From Acetanaerobacterium elongatum (GTDB lineage Bacteria > Bacillota > Clostridia > Oscillospirales > Ruminococcaceae): 64,000 nt of DNA. The notes under the pieces were generated by a model. It made no database searches and was not told the DNA's origin. It worked only from the letters and a program-made list of their open reading frames with translations. Location of the stretch: contig NZ_FNID01000007.1 of the NCBI RefSeq assembly GCF_900103835.1, forward strand, positions 1 to 64,000, read 5' to 3'. Made by a program: the position numbers and the translations under genes. Shown in pieces: positions 7,618 through 16,496 of this stretch (position 1 is the stretch's first letter; each line of letters opens with the position of its first letter).

Positions 7618-9126
7618 TTATACGTTCGTGGGTTCTGCAGTTTGAAGCGTATATTCCTTATTATAAAAATGTTCTTTAGCGGTTTGCTCCTCGGCGCTGA
7701 GCTTTTTACTAAGCTTGCTGCCGATAAAGCACGCTAAAAACGAAGCTGCAATCGAAATTACCCCGTATACCGCAGAATTTGCCGATTTAAAACCGGAGGA
7801 TACCGCAAGCACGGTGCAAAGCAACGGCCCTGTAATCATCCCAGCCCACGCCCCTGCACGGTTTAACCCCTTCCAGTAAAGTGAAAGAAGGAACGGTGCC
7901 AAAAAAGCTCCAGCAACGCTGCCCCATGAGAAGGCCATCAGCATCAGTATTGGCGATTTTAGTGAAGCAATCAAATAAGAGGTTGCAATAAACAACAGGC
8001 ACAGCAGCCTTGTAACCCAAAGAGTTGTTTTTTTGCTCATCGATTTCACGAAAGTTTCCTTTAACAGATCTATCGCAATTGCTGAGCAGGAGGTTAGCGT
8101 AATACCTGAAAGTGTAGATACAGAAGCTGACAGAACCAATACTAAAACAACACCTAATAGTATCTCAGGCAGAGTACCTACCAATATGTTTGGTACCATT
8201 ACATCATAATTTACCGCTCCGTTCACCTTAGGTACCTCATTAAAAAATAGCCTTGTGAGTGAACCGATAAAATACGCGCTGACAGCAATAACTGCGCAGA
8301 AGATGGTGGAGATGACTGTTCCGGCCTTTACGCTCCTTTTGTCGGCAATGCAATAGTATTTATGGATCATCTGAGGCATCCCCCAGCTTCCGAAGCTGGT
8401 AAGCAACACCAAGCTCACTACTCCAATTACTGTCTGCCACGAAAAGCTGGTCAAGCCACTATCAACCATTTTATCATACACCATTGCAACACCGTTTGCA
8501 ATGCCGCCTACCGAACCGCTGCGCAAAATAAAGAATACCATTGCAGCAACACCTATAAGCATAACGACACCTTGAATAAAGTCAGCCTGAAGCGACGCTA
8601 CATAGCCGCCTACTACCAAATAAATAGCTGCGACAACCGCAATACCCAGCATAGCCATATGATAATCAACATTCAAAACCTTTTCGCATAGGTAGCTTAA
8701 ACCGGAGTATACCGACGCAGAATAAGGAGTCATAAAAATAAATATAATAACCGCTGCATAGATTTTCATGCCCTTGCTAAAAAAACGTGTTTCGAAAAAC
8801 TGCGGCATGGTTTTTATTTTCAACCGCCTTGTAACCTCGCGTGTACGCTCAGCCAAAACGGCCCATGCAAGAAATGCACCAAATAGCGCATTTCCTAAAC
8901 CAATGGCAAGTGCCCAAAGCCCAAAGTCCCAGCCAGAGCGCCCAGCGTAGCCGATAAAAATAACCGCGGAAAAGTACGTAGCACCATAGGTGAACGCCGA
9001 AACCCACGGCCCTGCACTACGGCCACCTACCACAAAGGCTGTTAAGGAATTTGCTTTTCTGGCACTCGCAACGCCGACAGCAAGCATGAGTAAAAAATAG
9101 ATACCTACAATAATCCATGTGGCCAT
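7618..9126 (-). CDS. Sodium:solute symporter (SSS family)
   Basis: A 502-residue protein with about 13 hydrophobic segments, matching the solute:sodium symporter family (PutP/PanF type). The early segment FVVGGRSAGPWVSAFTYGAT and the GYAGRSGWDFGLWALAIG region are typical of helices 2-3. It uses the sodium gradient to import a small solute, often a carboxylate or amino acid; sequence alone does not name it. The ATG at 9126 has only a weak GGAAA site. It lies just upstream of, and on the same strand as, the ligase/ior operon with a hairpin between them, so import of an aryl or fatty carboxylic acid is a reasonable inference. Confidence 0.85.
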   Translation of the reverse strand: MATWIIVGIYFLLMLAVGVASARKANSLTAFVVGGRSAGPWVSAFTYGATYFSAVIFIGYAGRSGWDFGLWALAIGLGNALFGAFLAWAVLAERTREVTRRLKIKTMPQFFETRFFSKGMKIYAAVIIFIFMTPYSASVYSGLSYLCEKVLNVDYHMAMLGIAVVAAIYLVVGGYVASLQADFIQGVVMLIGVAAMVFFILRSGSVGGIANGVAMVYDKMVDSGLTSFSWQTVIGVVSLVLLTSFGSWGMPQMIHKYYCIADKRSVKAGTVISTIFCAVIAVSAYFIGSLTRLFFNEVPKVNGAVNYDVMVPNILVGTLPEILLGVVLVLVLSASVSTLSGITLTSCSAIAIDLLKETFVKSMSKKTTLWVTRLLCLLFIATSYLIASLKSPILMLMAFSWGSVAGAFLAPFLLSLYWKGLNRAGAWAGMITGPLLCTVLAVSSGFKSANSAVYGVISIAASFLACFIGSKLSKKLSAEEQTAKEHFYNKEYTLQTAEPTNV

Positions 9127-9169
9127 AAATCATTTCCGTTCTGCCGCTGTGCATTCGGCTATGTATTTT

Positions 9170-9203
9170 TAAAAACAGCCTTATCCTGCACAGTAGGATA
9201 AGG
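9170..9203 (-). terminator. Terminator-like hairpin in the symporter leader
   Basis: On the minus strand CCTTATCCT and AGGATAAGG form a perfect 9-base stem with a 7-base loop, followed by CTG and five T. It precedes the symporter start by about 45 bases and follows mntP's own terminator, so it could be an attenuator within the symporter leader. Confidence 0.5.
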
Positions 9204-9274
9204 TATAAGTTTAACACCCTGCCATTTTAATGTTTTAAAGCTTTTAGGTGATAAAGTGCCTTAGTAATAATAAT

Positions 9275-9306
9275 ACGACTGCATGTAAAAATAGTCAAGC
9301 AGTCGT
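9275..9306 (-). terminator. Terminator after mntP
   Basis: ACGACTGC and GCAGTCGT form an 8-base perfect stem. The T-rich tail in the minus direction (ATTATTATTA) is weaker than canonical. It lies 26 bases after the mntP stop. Confidence 0.6.
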
Positions 9307-9332
9307 AGGTTGTAAAAAATAATTTTGTATAT

Positions 9333-9905
9333 TTAGCTAAAAAAAACATCCTCAATGAATATCTTTATTCCTAGTAAAATGAGCACTACACCGCCAAAAA
9401 TTTCAGCTTTGTCCTTTAAAAGCCTGCCAACACTTTTGCCTAAGTATGCACCGGCCAGACAAATAACAAAGGTCACGCCTGCAATCATAGCTGCAGCATA
9501 GATAATATCCACGTTCATCGCCGCTAAACTTACACCAACTGCCAGTGCGTCAATACTGGTTGCAACGGCCTGAATAAATATAGTTTTTGCAGAGATTCCG
9601 CCTGCAGGGCACTCTTCCTTTGGGTTTCTAAGCTCTTTGATGGTTTCCACAATCATTTTAACACCGATAAAGCTTAGTAATATCAGTGCCACCCAATGAT
9701 CAATCTGTTGAATGTAGGAAGCAAAAACCTGCCCCGCCAGCCATCCTATACAGGGCATGATACCCTGCGCAAGCCCGAAAGCAAACGCAAATATCAATGC
9801 CTGCTTAAGCCGCATTTTTGCAACGCACATACCATTACTAACCGAAACAGCAAACGCATCCATTGCAAGACCAATTGACATAACCAATAAGGTTAACAAA
9901 CTCAC
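9333..9905 (-). CDS. mntP: Manganese efflux pump MntP family protein
   Basis: A 190-residue membrane protein of the MntP (formerly YebN) family, with six predicted helices. SIGLAMDAFAVSVSNG near residues 10-25 and the internal repeat AVATSIDALAVGVSLA near residues 108-125 carry the conserved acidic residues of the family's two-fold repeat. Members export Mn2+ from the cytoplasm. The start is a GTG at 9905 with AAGGGG about 11 bases upstream. There is too little room upstream for a yybP-ykoY riboswitch, and none is visible, so regulation is unclear. The gene appears to be transcribed alone. Confidence 0.88.
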   Translation of the reverse strand: MSLLTLLVMSIGLAMDAFAVSVSNGMCVAKMRLKQALIFAFAFGLAQGIMPCIGWLAGQVFASYIQQIDHWVALILLSFIGVKMIVETIKELRNPKEECPAGGISAKTIFIQAVATSIDALAVGVSLAAMNVDIIYAAAMIAGVTFVICLAGAYLGKSVGRLLKDKAEIFGGVVLILLGIKIFIEDVFFS

Positions 9906-10057
9906 GACGTCAAATCCCCTTAATACTAGAATATCACTTCAATTATTATACTAATATTTCCGCAGTCACTCAATACATTAGACAGCATTTTACTTTGTTA
10001 TGTTGTTTAAAAACGCTGGGGCAACCGAATATGTTGCCCCAGCAATCATATAAGCAC

Positions 10058-12577
10058 TTATTTTACTGCAAGTTTTTTAATAAGTTTTACCAACTCATAC
10101 CACAAAACCGATCCAGCTGCGATGCCTATCGTTAGCAAAAGCTGCTCTAAGGATAACGGAGCCAATTTTAAGAAGGCGTTTAGCGGTGTATACAGAATTA
10201 CCAGCAGGCCAGCTATCGTTCCAAGGTTAACCGCCCACATTACCTTATCCTTCATTAATCGGCCAATCGATTGCAGTGCAAAATCAGTAATGGAGCTGTT
10301 CACCTGAACTAGGAACAGGTTTGCCAACATAATAATCGCAAGCCCCATGGAACGGGCCAACTCGGCACTGCCGTTTTGCATCAGCACTAAATAATAGGTT
10401 CCGAATGAAGCACCGAATACCGCCAAACCCTGCAGAATACTCTTAGTCAGCCCACCCACGGTTAAAAGCTTTTCCTTCGGATTGCGTGGCTTGCGTTCCA
10501 TGATGTTCTTTTCATTGGGCTGGCGTTCCAACACAATGGAGCAGGTTGGGTCGATAATCAGTTCCAATAGCACCACATGCAGAGGTAGAAGCATAAGGTT
10601 CGCCGGAGCAATACCCAAAAGCGGTGCCAGCAGGGATGCAAACGCAATGGGAATATGAATGGTAAACACATATCCTACCGCTTTACGGATGTTATCATAA
10701 ATCCGTCTGCCATCCCGGATGGTATCCACGATGGTAGAGAAGTTATCATCCATCAGAATAAGGTCTGCGGCTTCGCGGGATACCTCGCTGCCCCGCTTAC
10801 CCATCGCAATACCGATATCCGCGTATTTTAACGCCGGGGCGTCGTTTACGCCATCACCTGTCATGGCCACAATTTCGCCGTTTTCCTTAAACGCTTTTAC
10901 AATTCTCATCTTATGCTCCGGAATTACCCGAGAAAAGATGCTGACGTCTTTTACCCTTTCACGAAGCTCCTCGTCCGACATATCATTGAGCATATCACCC
11001 GTAATAATATGGTCACAGTCCTTCATGCCAATCTTCTTGGCAATGCTTGCCGCGGTAATACCGTTATCGCCTGTAATCATTACCACGCGGATACCCGCTT
11101 GATAGCAAACAGCAATATCCTGTTTTACTGATTCTCTGGGCGGGTCGGCAAGGCCGATTAACCCGCATAAAGTTAAGGTACAGCCGGTAATTTCAGCAGG
11201 AATCTCTTTTGTTGACACAAGTCCCATCTTGCCAACCGCGATTACGCGCAGCCCAAGCAATGACATGCTGCGAAGCTTTTCTTCCGCATTACTGCGCTGC
11301 TCATCGGTCAGAGAACAAAGCGGCAATATCCGTTCAGGCGAGCCTTTGGCGGCGATAATAAGCTTGTCGTCATGACGCCAAACGTGGCCCATCATCTTTA
11401 GTTCGTTGGTAAAGGCATACTCGGTTATAAGCTCACCGCCAAACAGGTGCTCCCTGCTGATTCCAAGTTGCTCACAATGGGCAAGCATTGCCTTTTCCAT
11501 AGGGTCGTATGCATCTGTTTCACAGCCGAGGCCCATAACCTCACAGAGCTCTTTTTCATCAACCTCTGCCGCCCATGTTTCCTGAACCGTCATCTGGTTC
11601 ATGGTTATGGTACCGGTTTTGTCTACACAAAGCACCGAAACAGCACCTAACGTCTCAACCGAGGGCAGCTTACGCACAAGCGATTGCTTTTTTGCAAGGC
11701 GCCATGCACCCATAGAGAGGAAAACGGTCAGTATTACGGGGAACTCTTCTGGAATCATGGCCATCGCAAGCGTGATGCCCGAAAGAATGCTTTCTATGAT
11801 ACGATCCCCGACTGCGTGATCAGGTATATTAAACCATGTTATGAAACCTACCGCCGAGAATAATACAGCAGCAATACCGGTGCAGAGCTTAACCAACCCC
11901 CCGGTCTGCTTTTGAAGCGGTGTATCCTGTACGGGGGCTGACGCTACATTCGCCCCAATTTTTCCGTACTCTGTTTGAGTACCAATCTTATCTACACAAA
12001 TTACGGCATTCCCCTGTGTTACCAAAGTACCGGCGTAACAGTAGTCCCTGCGCCAGTAATCGTTGGAGGGTTGTGAATTCTCAGTAGCTACCTTCCAAAC
12101 ACCCTCTGCCTCACCGGTAAGAGAGGATTCATCCACACAAAGGTCACTGCATTTTATAACCACACCATCCGCGGGAATCTTGACTCCTTCACAGATGAGC
12201 ATTAAATCACCGGGAACAAGTTCTGCGCTGGCAATTACTATTTCCTTACCCTCACGAATTACGGTAATTCGCGGCGCGGATAGATCTTTGAGCGCATTCA
12301 GGGTTTTATCGGTTTTCCACTCCTGAATAATGTCGATGCTGATAATACCGATAACAAAAATCAGCATAATCGCCCCATCCCGGGGCTCACCCAAAATAAA
12401 GTAGATAACAGCCGCCACAATCAGCAGCAGGAACATTGGTTCGCAGATTACATGAAAGGCCTTGCTGATAAAGCTTTGCTTTTTCTGGGGCGCCAGTTCG
12501 TTCTTGCCATACTGCTGACGGCGCTTCTGCACCTCGGCTTCGGTTAAGCCGGTTGTAGACGTTGTAATGTTGCTCAT
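10058..12577 (-). CDS. Cation-translocating P-type ATPase (P2-like)
   Basis: An 839-residue P-type ATPase with the N-terminal cation ATPase domain (GLTEAEVQKRRQQYGKNEL), TGEA actuator motif, phosphorylation site CVDKTGTIT, TGDGVNDAPALKYADIGIAMG hinge and six C-terminal helices. The topology fits Ca2+-type pumps, but the helix-4 motif is PEEFP instead of the PEGLP usual in SERCA/PMR1 proteins, so the transported ion should not be assumed to be calcium. The ATG at 12577 has AGGAGG seven bases upstream. A 330-base structured leader with its own promoter precedes it, which suggests direct ion-dependent control. Confidence 0.88.
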   Translation of the reverse strand: MSNITTSTTGLTEAEVQKRRQQYGKNELAPQKKQSFISKAFHVICEPMFLLLIVAAVIYFILGEPRDGAIMLIFVIGIISIDIIQEWKTDKTLNALKDLSAPRITVIREGKEIVIASAELVPGDLMLICEGVKIPADGVVIKCSDLCVDESSLTGEAEGVWKVATENSQPSNDYWRRDYCYAGTLVTQGNAVICVDKIGTQTEYGKIGANVASAPVQDTPLQKQTGGLVKLCTGIAAVLFSAVGFITWFNIPDHAVGDRIIESILSGITLAMAMIPEEFPVILTVFLSMGAWRLAKKQSLVRKLPSVETLGAVSVLCVDKTGTITMNQMTVQETWAAEVDEKELCEVMGLGCETDAYDPMEKAMLAHCEQLGISREHLFGGELITEYAFTNELKMMGHVWRHDDKLIIAAKGSPERILPLCSLTDEQRSNAEEKLRSMSLLGLRVIAVGKMGLVSTKEIPAEITGCTLTLCGLIGLADPPRESVKQDIAVCYQAGIRVVMITGDNGITAASIAKKIGMKDCDHIITGDMLNDMSDEELRERVKDVSIFSRVIPEHKMRIVKAFKENGEIVAMTGDGVNDAPALKYADIGIAMGKRGSEVSREAADLILMDDNFSTIVDTIRDGRRIYDNIRKAVGYVFTIHIPIAFASLLAPLLGIAPANLMLLPLHVVLLELIIDPTCSIVLERQPNEKNIMERKPRNPKEKLLTVGGLTKSILQGLAVFGASFGTYYLVLMQNGSAELARSMGLAIIMLANLFLVQVNSSITDFALQSIGRLMKDKVMWAVNLGTIAGLLVILYTPLNAFLKLAPLSLEQLLLTIGIAAGSVLWYELVKLIKKLAVK

Positions 12578-12642
12578 AACAGTATCCTCCTGATATCATC
12601 TTTCGATGAGTAGTGAATACTCTATGGCACTCCATCTTAATA

Positions 12643-12672
12643 CAACTCTGCTTTTCGAGTTGCAGAGTTGTA
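12643..12672 (-). promoter_or_regulatory. Hairpin in 5' UTR of the P-type ATPase
   Basis: ACAACTCTGC pairs with GCAGAGTTGT, a perfect 10-base stem. It is in the leader about 65 bases before the ATPase start, with no U-run, so it is probably structural rather than a terminator. Confidence 0.55.
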
Positions 12673-12739
12673 TAATACTGCTACGTAATTAAAGAAATAA
12701 AATACCTCACACGGTGTTTTTTACGCAAACAGTATTACA

Positions 12740-12910
12740 GTATATATTCCCCAGAGCATAAAAAATACATCTGTGGAACATACTACTGTCCCACAGATGT
12801 AATGTATTTCATCTGCTGCCGTATACCACGGCCCGGCACATAAACTTAGTACAATTTATGGCCTGATCAGATTGTACTGTAGCGATATGCAGTGCAAAGA
12901 GATTGGATAT
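12740..12910 (-). promoter_or_regulatory. Candidate riboswitch/attenuator leader of the P-type ATPase
   Basis: Reading the minus strand from the promoter, there are three ordered hairpins: AGTACAAT with ATTGTACT (12848-12878), GCCGT with ACGGC (12818-12832), and a 10-base terminator stem ACATCTGTGG with CCACAGATGT (12767-12800) followed by six T. A competing pairing, CAGATG with CATCTG (12794-12815), would destroy the terminator. This terminator/antiterminator layout is that of a transcriptional riboswitch. I do not recognise a yybP-ykoY or M-box sequence; similarity to the NiCo (czcD) class through GGGACAG and GGCAGCAG is only suggestive. Confidence 0.65.
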
Positions 12911-12939
12911 ATTGTAATATATGCAGCCAAAACTGTCAA
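12911..12939 (-). promoter_or_regulatory. Sigma-A promoter of the P-type ATPase leader
   Basis: On the minus strand TTGACA (12939-12934) and TACAAT (12916-12911) are spaced by 17 bases. The transcript would start near 12904 and carry a leader of about 330 bases before the ATPase start. Confidence 0.8.
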
Positions 12940-13007
12940 GCGTTCTCATACTAATTCTAAATAATTTCAAATAAGGTCACATTGGAATAAGTATTAGCAA
13001 ATAAGCA

Positions 13008-13739
13008 TTACATACAGGTAACCTTATCCAGTTCCTTTCTAAGGCGCTTAATAATGCGTTTTTCAAGCCGTGAAATGTACGACTGTGAGATACCGATCAT
13101 ATCGGCTACCTCCTTCTGCGTTCGCTCTACGCCGTCAACCAAGCCAAAACGCATCTGCATGATGATTTTTTCGCGCTCTGAAAGCTTATCAACCGCTTCA
13201 TGCAGCAGCGTTTTTTCCACATCCTGTTCAATATGGCGGCTGATATAATCGCTGTCGGTTCCCAAAACATCCGAAAGAAGAAGCTCATTGCCATCCCAGT
13301 CAATATTCAGCGGCTCATCAATCGATAGGTCGTTCTTATACTGAGTGCTCTTGCGTAAAAACATCAAAATCTCGTTCTCAATACAGCGGGAGGCATAGGT
13401 AGCAAGTTTGATTCCTTTATCCGGGCAGAAGGTGTTTACCGCCTTAATCAGCCCGATTGTTCCGATGGAGATCAAGTCCTCAACCCCCACTCCGGTGGAT
13501 TCAAACTTGCGCGATATGTATACCACCAGTCTTAAATTGTGTACAATCAAGGTCTTTCGGGCACTCTCTTCATCGGTTTCAAGCTTTTTAAACACGATGG
13601 ATTCTTCATCGAGTGTTAAAGGCGGCGGAAGGGTTTCGGGGCCGTTGATATAATATATTTTTTCATATAGTCCAAGGCGTAATAGCAGTCTAATAACCGC
13701 CAATCGAATTTTATCCGGTATGCCAGATTTACCCTTCAT
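13008..13739 (-). CDS. sigE: Sporulation sigma factor SigE (pro-sigma-E)
   Basis: A 243-residue sigma-70 family protein. An N-terminal pro-sequence of about 28 residues with basic and hydrophobic character precedes the conserved core ([33 protein letters not shown] in region 2; [12 protein letters not shown] and a helix-turn-helix [23 protein letters not shown] in region 4; only short parts of these are quoted from a long match). It is the early mother-cell sigma factor, activated by removal of the pro-sequence by SpoIIGA at the septum. Its ATG overlaps the end of spoIIGA by 11 bases, the classical arrangement of this operon. Confidence 0.96.
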   Translation of the reverse strand: MKGKSGIPDKIRLAVIRLLLRLGLYEKIYYINGPETLPPPLTLDEESIVFKKLETDEESARKTLIVHNLRLVVYISRKFESTGVGVEDLISIGTIGLIKAVNTFCPDKGIKLATYASRCIENEILMFLRKSTQYKNDLSIDEPLNIDWDGNELLLSDVLGTDSDYISRHIEQDVEKTLLHEAVDKLSEREKIIMQMRFGLVDGVERTQKEVADMIGISQSYISRLEKRIIKRLRKELDKVTCM

Positions 13740-14652
13740 ATGCCTCAGCTCTCCGTTTCTCGTTACTTATTTCTATTATTTTAGGGTTGAGTATACAGGA
13801 ATAATCTGTCCCGGTTACTTGCTTTTCCGAAACCGCGACATAAACGTCTCGAACGGAATAGCGTTTTCCGTTCTGCTCAAGTTCAAAGCTTTCAGGCCTG
13901 AATGCCGGCAGTACCCCTTCGCCTGAAACATCGTTATATGGAATAAGACGTATGGCGACTGCATGTTGGCTTTGTGAAAGGGCCTGAAACCCCGCTGTAA
14001 TATCTTTTCGTATAACCATCTCTGTAATCTGCTCAGGGAGGATATGTTTAAGTTCATTTAAACTGCATACCGCTACAGGTGCCTGAGAAAAGGTTTCACA
14101 CAGGCTGTTACCGGTATCAACAACCGCATTCACTGTCACCTTTTTACCGCAAAAGCCGATTGTAACCCGATAGTTCAATGCCTGAGGTGCTCTTCGCTTT
14201 GCAACAAACTGAATAACGGAAAGGATAAGATACGCGGCAATGGTATAGATCATCAGCCATAATGCGGAAATATTGATATAAACCACCGAATTGTTAATAA
14301 TCATACCTTCCGGGCTTAACAGAAAATACAACCCGATAGCCACACCGCCATACAACAGCGTGCTGATAATAAAAATACAGCAGCACCGAATAAAGTTCTT
14401 AAAATTCTTAATACCAAAGGAAGCAGCCGTAATGCCGGATGCGAAAAGTACCTTTAAAAGCAAGTCTATAAAAAGGTTTAGCCGCGGGGCAAAGATAATC
14501 AGTGAGGTAATTGCACCAACAGCTGACCCTAACAATAATCGCAGCCTTTTATAAGGCATCGAGGCGCATTTTGCCGTAAAAAGCAATAAAAAATAGTTGA
14601 CGAGCAGGTTTAAGCCGAGTAAAACATCCAGATACACGACCTGCTCATTCAA
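13729..14652 (-). CDS. spoIIGA: Sigma-E processing peptidase SpoIIGA
   Basis: A 307-residue protein with five hydrophobic segments in its first half (residues about 1-155) and a cytoplasmic aspartic-protease-like domain in the second half containing [13 protein letters not shown], the DTG catalytic motif. It cleaves pro-sigma-E in the mother cell after signalling from SpoIIR in the forespore. The TTG start at 14652 is preceded by GGGGA at eight bases. TATAAT lies about 60 bases upstream but I could not assign a matching -35 or a confident Spo0A box. It is co-transcribed with sigE. Confidence 0.94.
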   Translation of the reverse strand: MNEQVVYLDVLLGLNLLVNYFLLLFTAKCASMPYKRLRLLLGSAVGAITSLIIFAPRLNLFIDLLLKVLFASGITAASFGIKNFKNFIRCCCIFIISTLLYGGVAIGLYFLLSPEGMIINNSVVYINISALWLMIYTIAAYLILSVIQFVAKRRAPQALNYRVTIGFCGKKVTVNAVVDTGNSLCETFSQAPVAVCSLNELKHILPEQITEMVIRKDITAGFQALSQSQHAVAIRLIPYNDVSGEGVLPAFRPESFELEQNGKRYSVRDVYVAVSEKQVTGTDYSCILNPKIIEISNEKRRAEAYEG

Positions 14653-14781
14653 CGTAATCGTCCCCTTTTGTATTCAATTATAAAGACATCCTTTTTGAGA
14701 TTGTGTCATATTATATGCGGATAAAATAGCGAAAATGCTCCCATTTATTGATTAACTCTATGTTTGTAACCCCGCACAAAC

Positions 14782-14808
14782 AAAAAGACGCCCGTTATTC
14801 GGACGTCT
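14782..14808 (-). terminator. Terminator after acyl-CoA synthetase
   Basis: AGACGTCCG pairs with CGGGCGTCT (one mismatch) around a short loop and is followed by five T in the minus direction, 20 bases after the acyl-CoA synthetase stop. Confidence 0.85.
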
Positions 14809-14828
14809 CTTCCTAAACAATATTATAA

Positions 14829-16496
14829 TTACTGTGCAGACTCTTTAGCCTTGTTTTCACTTTCCTGCCTAATCTGCACACGGCGAATCTTACCGCTGAT
14901 GGTTTTGGGCAGTTCGGATACAAACTCAATGATACGCGGGTATTTATAGGGAGCGGTTTGCTTCTTCACATACTCCTGCAGCTCTTTAGCAAGCGTGTCG
15001 GAAGCAGTATAGCTCTTGGTAAGCACTATCGTAGCCTTTACTACCTGCCCGCGAATAGGGTCCGGCGCACCGGTAACGGCACACTCCAACACAGCGGGAT
15101 GCTCCATCAAGACGCTTTCGATCTCAAACGGGCCAATACGGTAACCGGATGCCTTAATGACATCGTCGGTACGGCCAACATACCAGAAGTAACCGTCCTC
15201 ATCCCGCCAAGCGGTGTCACCGGTATGGTACATGCCGTCATGCCATGCCTCTTTGGTACGGTTCTCATCGCGATAGTACCCCATAAACAGGCCAACCTGC
15301 TTTTTATCGGCAGTGCGCACGACAATCTCGCCTACCTCACCGGTTGCCACAGGGTTTCCGTCATCGTCTACCAGATCGATATTAAATAGGGGCGAAGGCT
15401 TGCCCATTGAGCCTGGCTTAGGCGTAGTTCCGTATAGATTTGCAATTAAAACCGTTGTCTCGGTCTGGCCAAACCCCTCCATCAGCTTTAAGCCGGTGTA
15501 ATCGTAAAAACGGTTGAACACCTCGGGGTTTAATGCCTCTCCAGCTACGGTTGCATACTTTAACGAGCTAAGGTCGTACCCTTCCATACCCTCTTTAATA
15601 AAGAAACGATAGATAGTTGGGGGCGCGCAGAACGAGGTAATACCGTATTTTTCAATCTTGTGCAGCAGATCACCTGCTGAGAATTTTTCGAAGTCGTAAA
15701 CGAAGACTGCAGCCCCAAGAAACCATTGACCAAAAAGCTTACCCCAAACTGCCTTGCCCCAGCCTGTTTCGGCAACGGTTAGATGTAATCCATCGGAGGG
15801 GATGTTCTGCCAATGTTTGGCGGTAATCATATGCCCGATTGCATAGGTGTTATCATGGATTACCATCTTGGGGTAACCGGTGGTACCGGAAGTAAAATAC
15901 AGCAACATTGGGTCATCAGCCGAAATCTCCGGCTTAACAAATGAACCATCTGATTTAGAGATTTCATCGTCCAAATCGATAAACTCAGGGTTTTCCCCTC
16001 TAACCATATACTTCAGTTTCAAATCCGGATACTCTTTTGCCGCATCCATAACATGCTGCGCTACCTCACCTTCGCCGGTGCAAATCACTGTTGTAATGCC
16101 GGCCGCTTCATAGCGATATAATAAATCCTTCTTGGTTAGAAGGTTGGTAGCAGGGATAACGATAGCACCGAGTTTCATCAACGCGGTAATCACATACCAA
16201 AACTGATAGTGCCGCTTTAGAATCAGCATGACCCTGTCACCTTTTTTAACCCCCGCTTTCTGAAATACGGCTGCTGTGCGGTCACTGAGGTCTTTTAACT
16301 CCCCAAAGCTGAAAATACGCTCTTCTCCATGCTCGTTACACCATACCAATGCACGACGGTTTGGCTCTTTCTGTGCAAAGGCATCAACAACATTGTAGGC
16401 AAAATTAAAGTCAGAAGGATAAACCGGTTCAAACGATGTAAGAACACCGTTTTCATCGAAACTCTCCTTACAATAAGCTAAATGAAGATTATCCAT
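14829..16496 (-). CDS. AMP-forming acyl-CoA synthetase (medium-chain/acetate type)
   Basis: A 555-residue adenylate-forming enzyme. It has LLYFTSGTTGYPKM (P-loop), the YRFFIKEG and GFGQTETT segments, TGDTAWRDEDGYFWYVGRTDD hinge region and the catalytic C-terminal lysine in PKTISGKIRR. It joins a short- or medium-chain carboxylic acid to CoA with ATP going to AMP and pyrophosphate. The ATG at 16496 overlaps the regulator's stop by eight bases, with AGAGGAG upstream, so the two are translationally coupled. The T-box upstream of the pair reads isoleucine tRNA by my assignment, which points to a branched acid such as 2-methylbutyrate as substrate; this is inference. Confidence 0.9.
   Translation of the reverse strand: MDNLHLAYCKESFDENGVLTSFEPVYPSDFNFAYNVVDAFAQKEPNRRALVWCNEHGEERIFSFGELKDLSDRTAAVFQKAGVKKGDRVMLILKRHYQFWYVITALMKLGAIVIPATNLLTKKDLLYRYEAAGITTVICTGEGEVAQHVMDAAKEYPDLKLKYMVRGENPEFIDLDDEISKSDGSFVKPEISADDPMLLYFTSGTTGYPKMVIHDNTYAIGHMITAKHWQNIPSDGLHLTVAETGWGKAVWGKLFGQWFLGAAVFVYDFEKFSAGDLLHKIEKYGITSFCAPPTIYRFFIKEGMEGYDLSSLKYATVAGEALNPEVFNRFYDYTGLKLMEGFGQTETTVLIANLYGTTPKPGSMGKPSPLFNIDLVDDDGNPVATGEVGEIVVRTADKKQVGLFMGYYRDENRTKEAWHDGMYHTGDTAWRDEDGYFWYVGRTDDVIKASGYRIGPFEIESVLMEHPAVLECAVTGAPDPIRGQVVKATIVLTKSYTASDTLAKELQEYVKKQTAPYKYPRIIEFVSELPKTISGKIRRVQIRQESENKAKESAQ

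Noticed and set aside
9906-10057. yybP-ykoY (Mn2+) riboswitch before mntP
   Set aside because: The gap is too small after the ATPase gene and lacks the conserved sequences.
12950-12997. Fifth copy of the family 1 repeat
   Set aside because: It has TACTAATTC and GAATAAGTA ends resembling the repeat, but lacks the conserved AAACCTCTAAA and AGAAAGGTTT cores.
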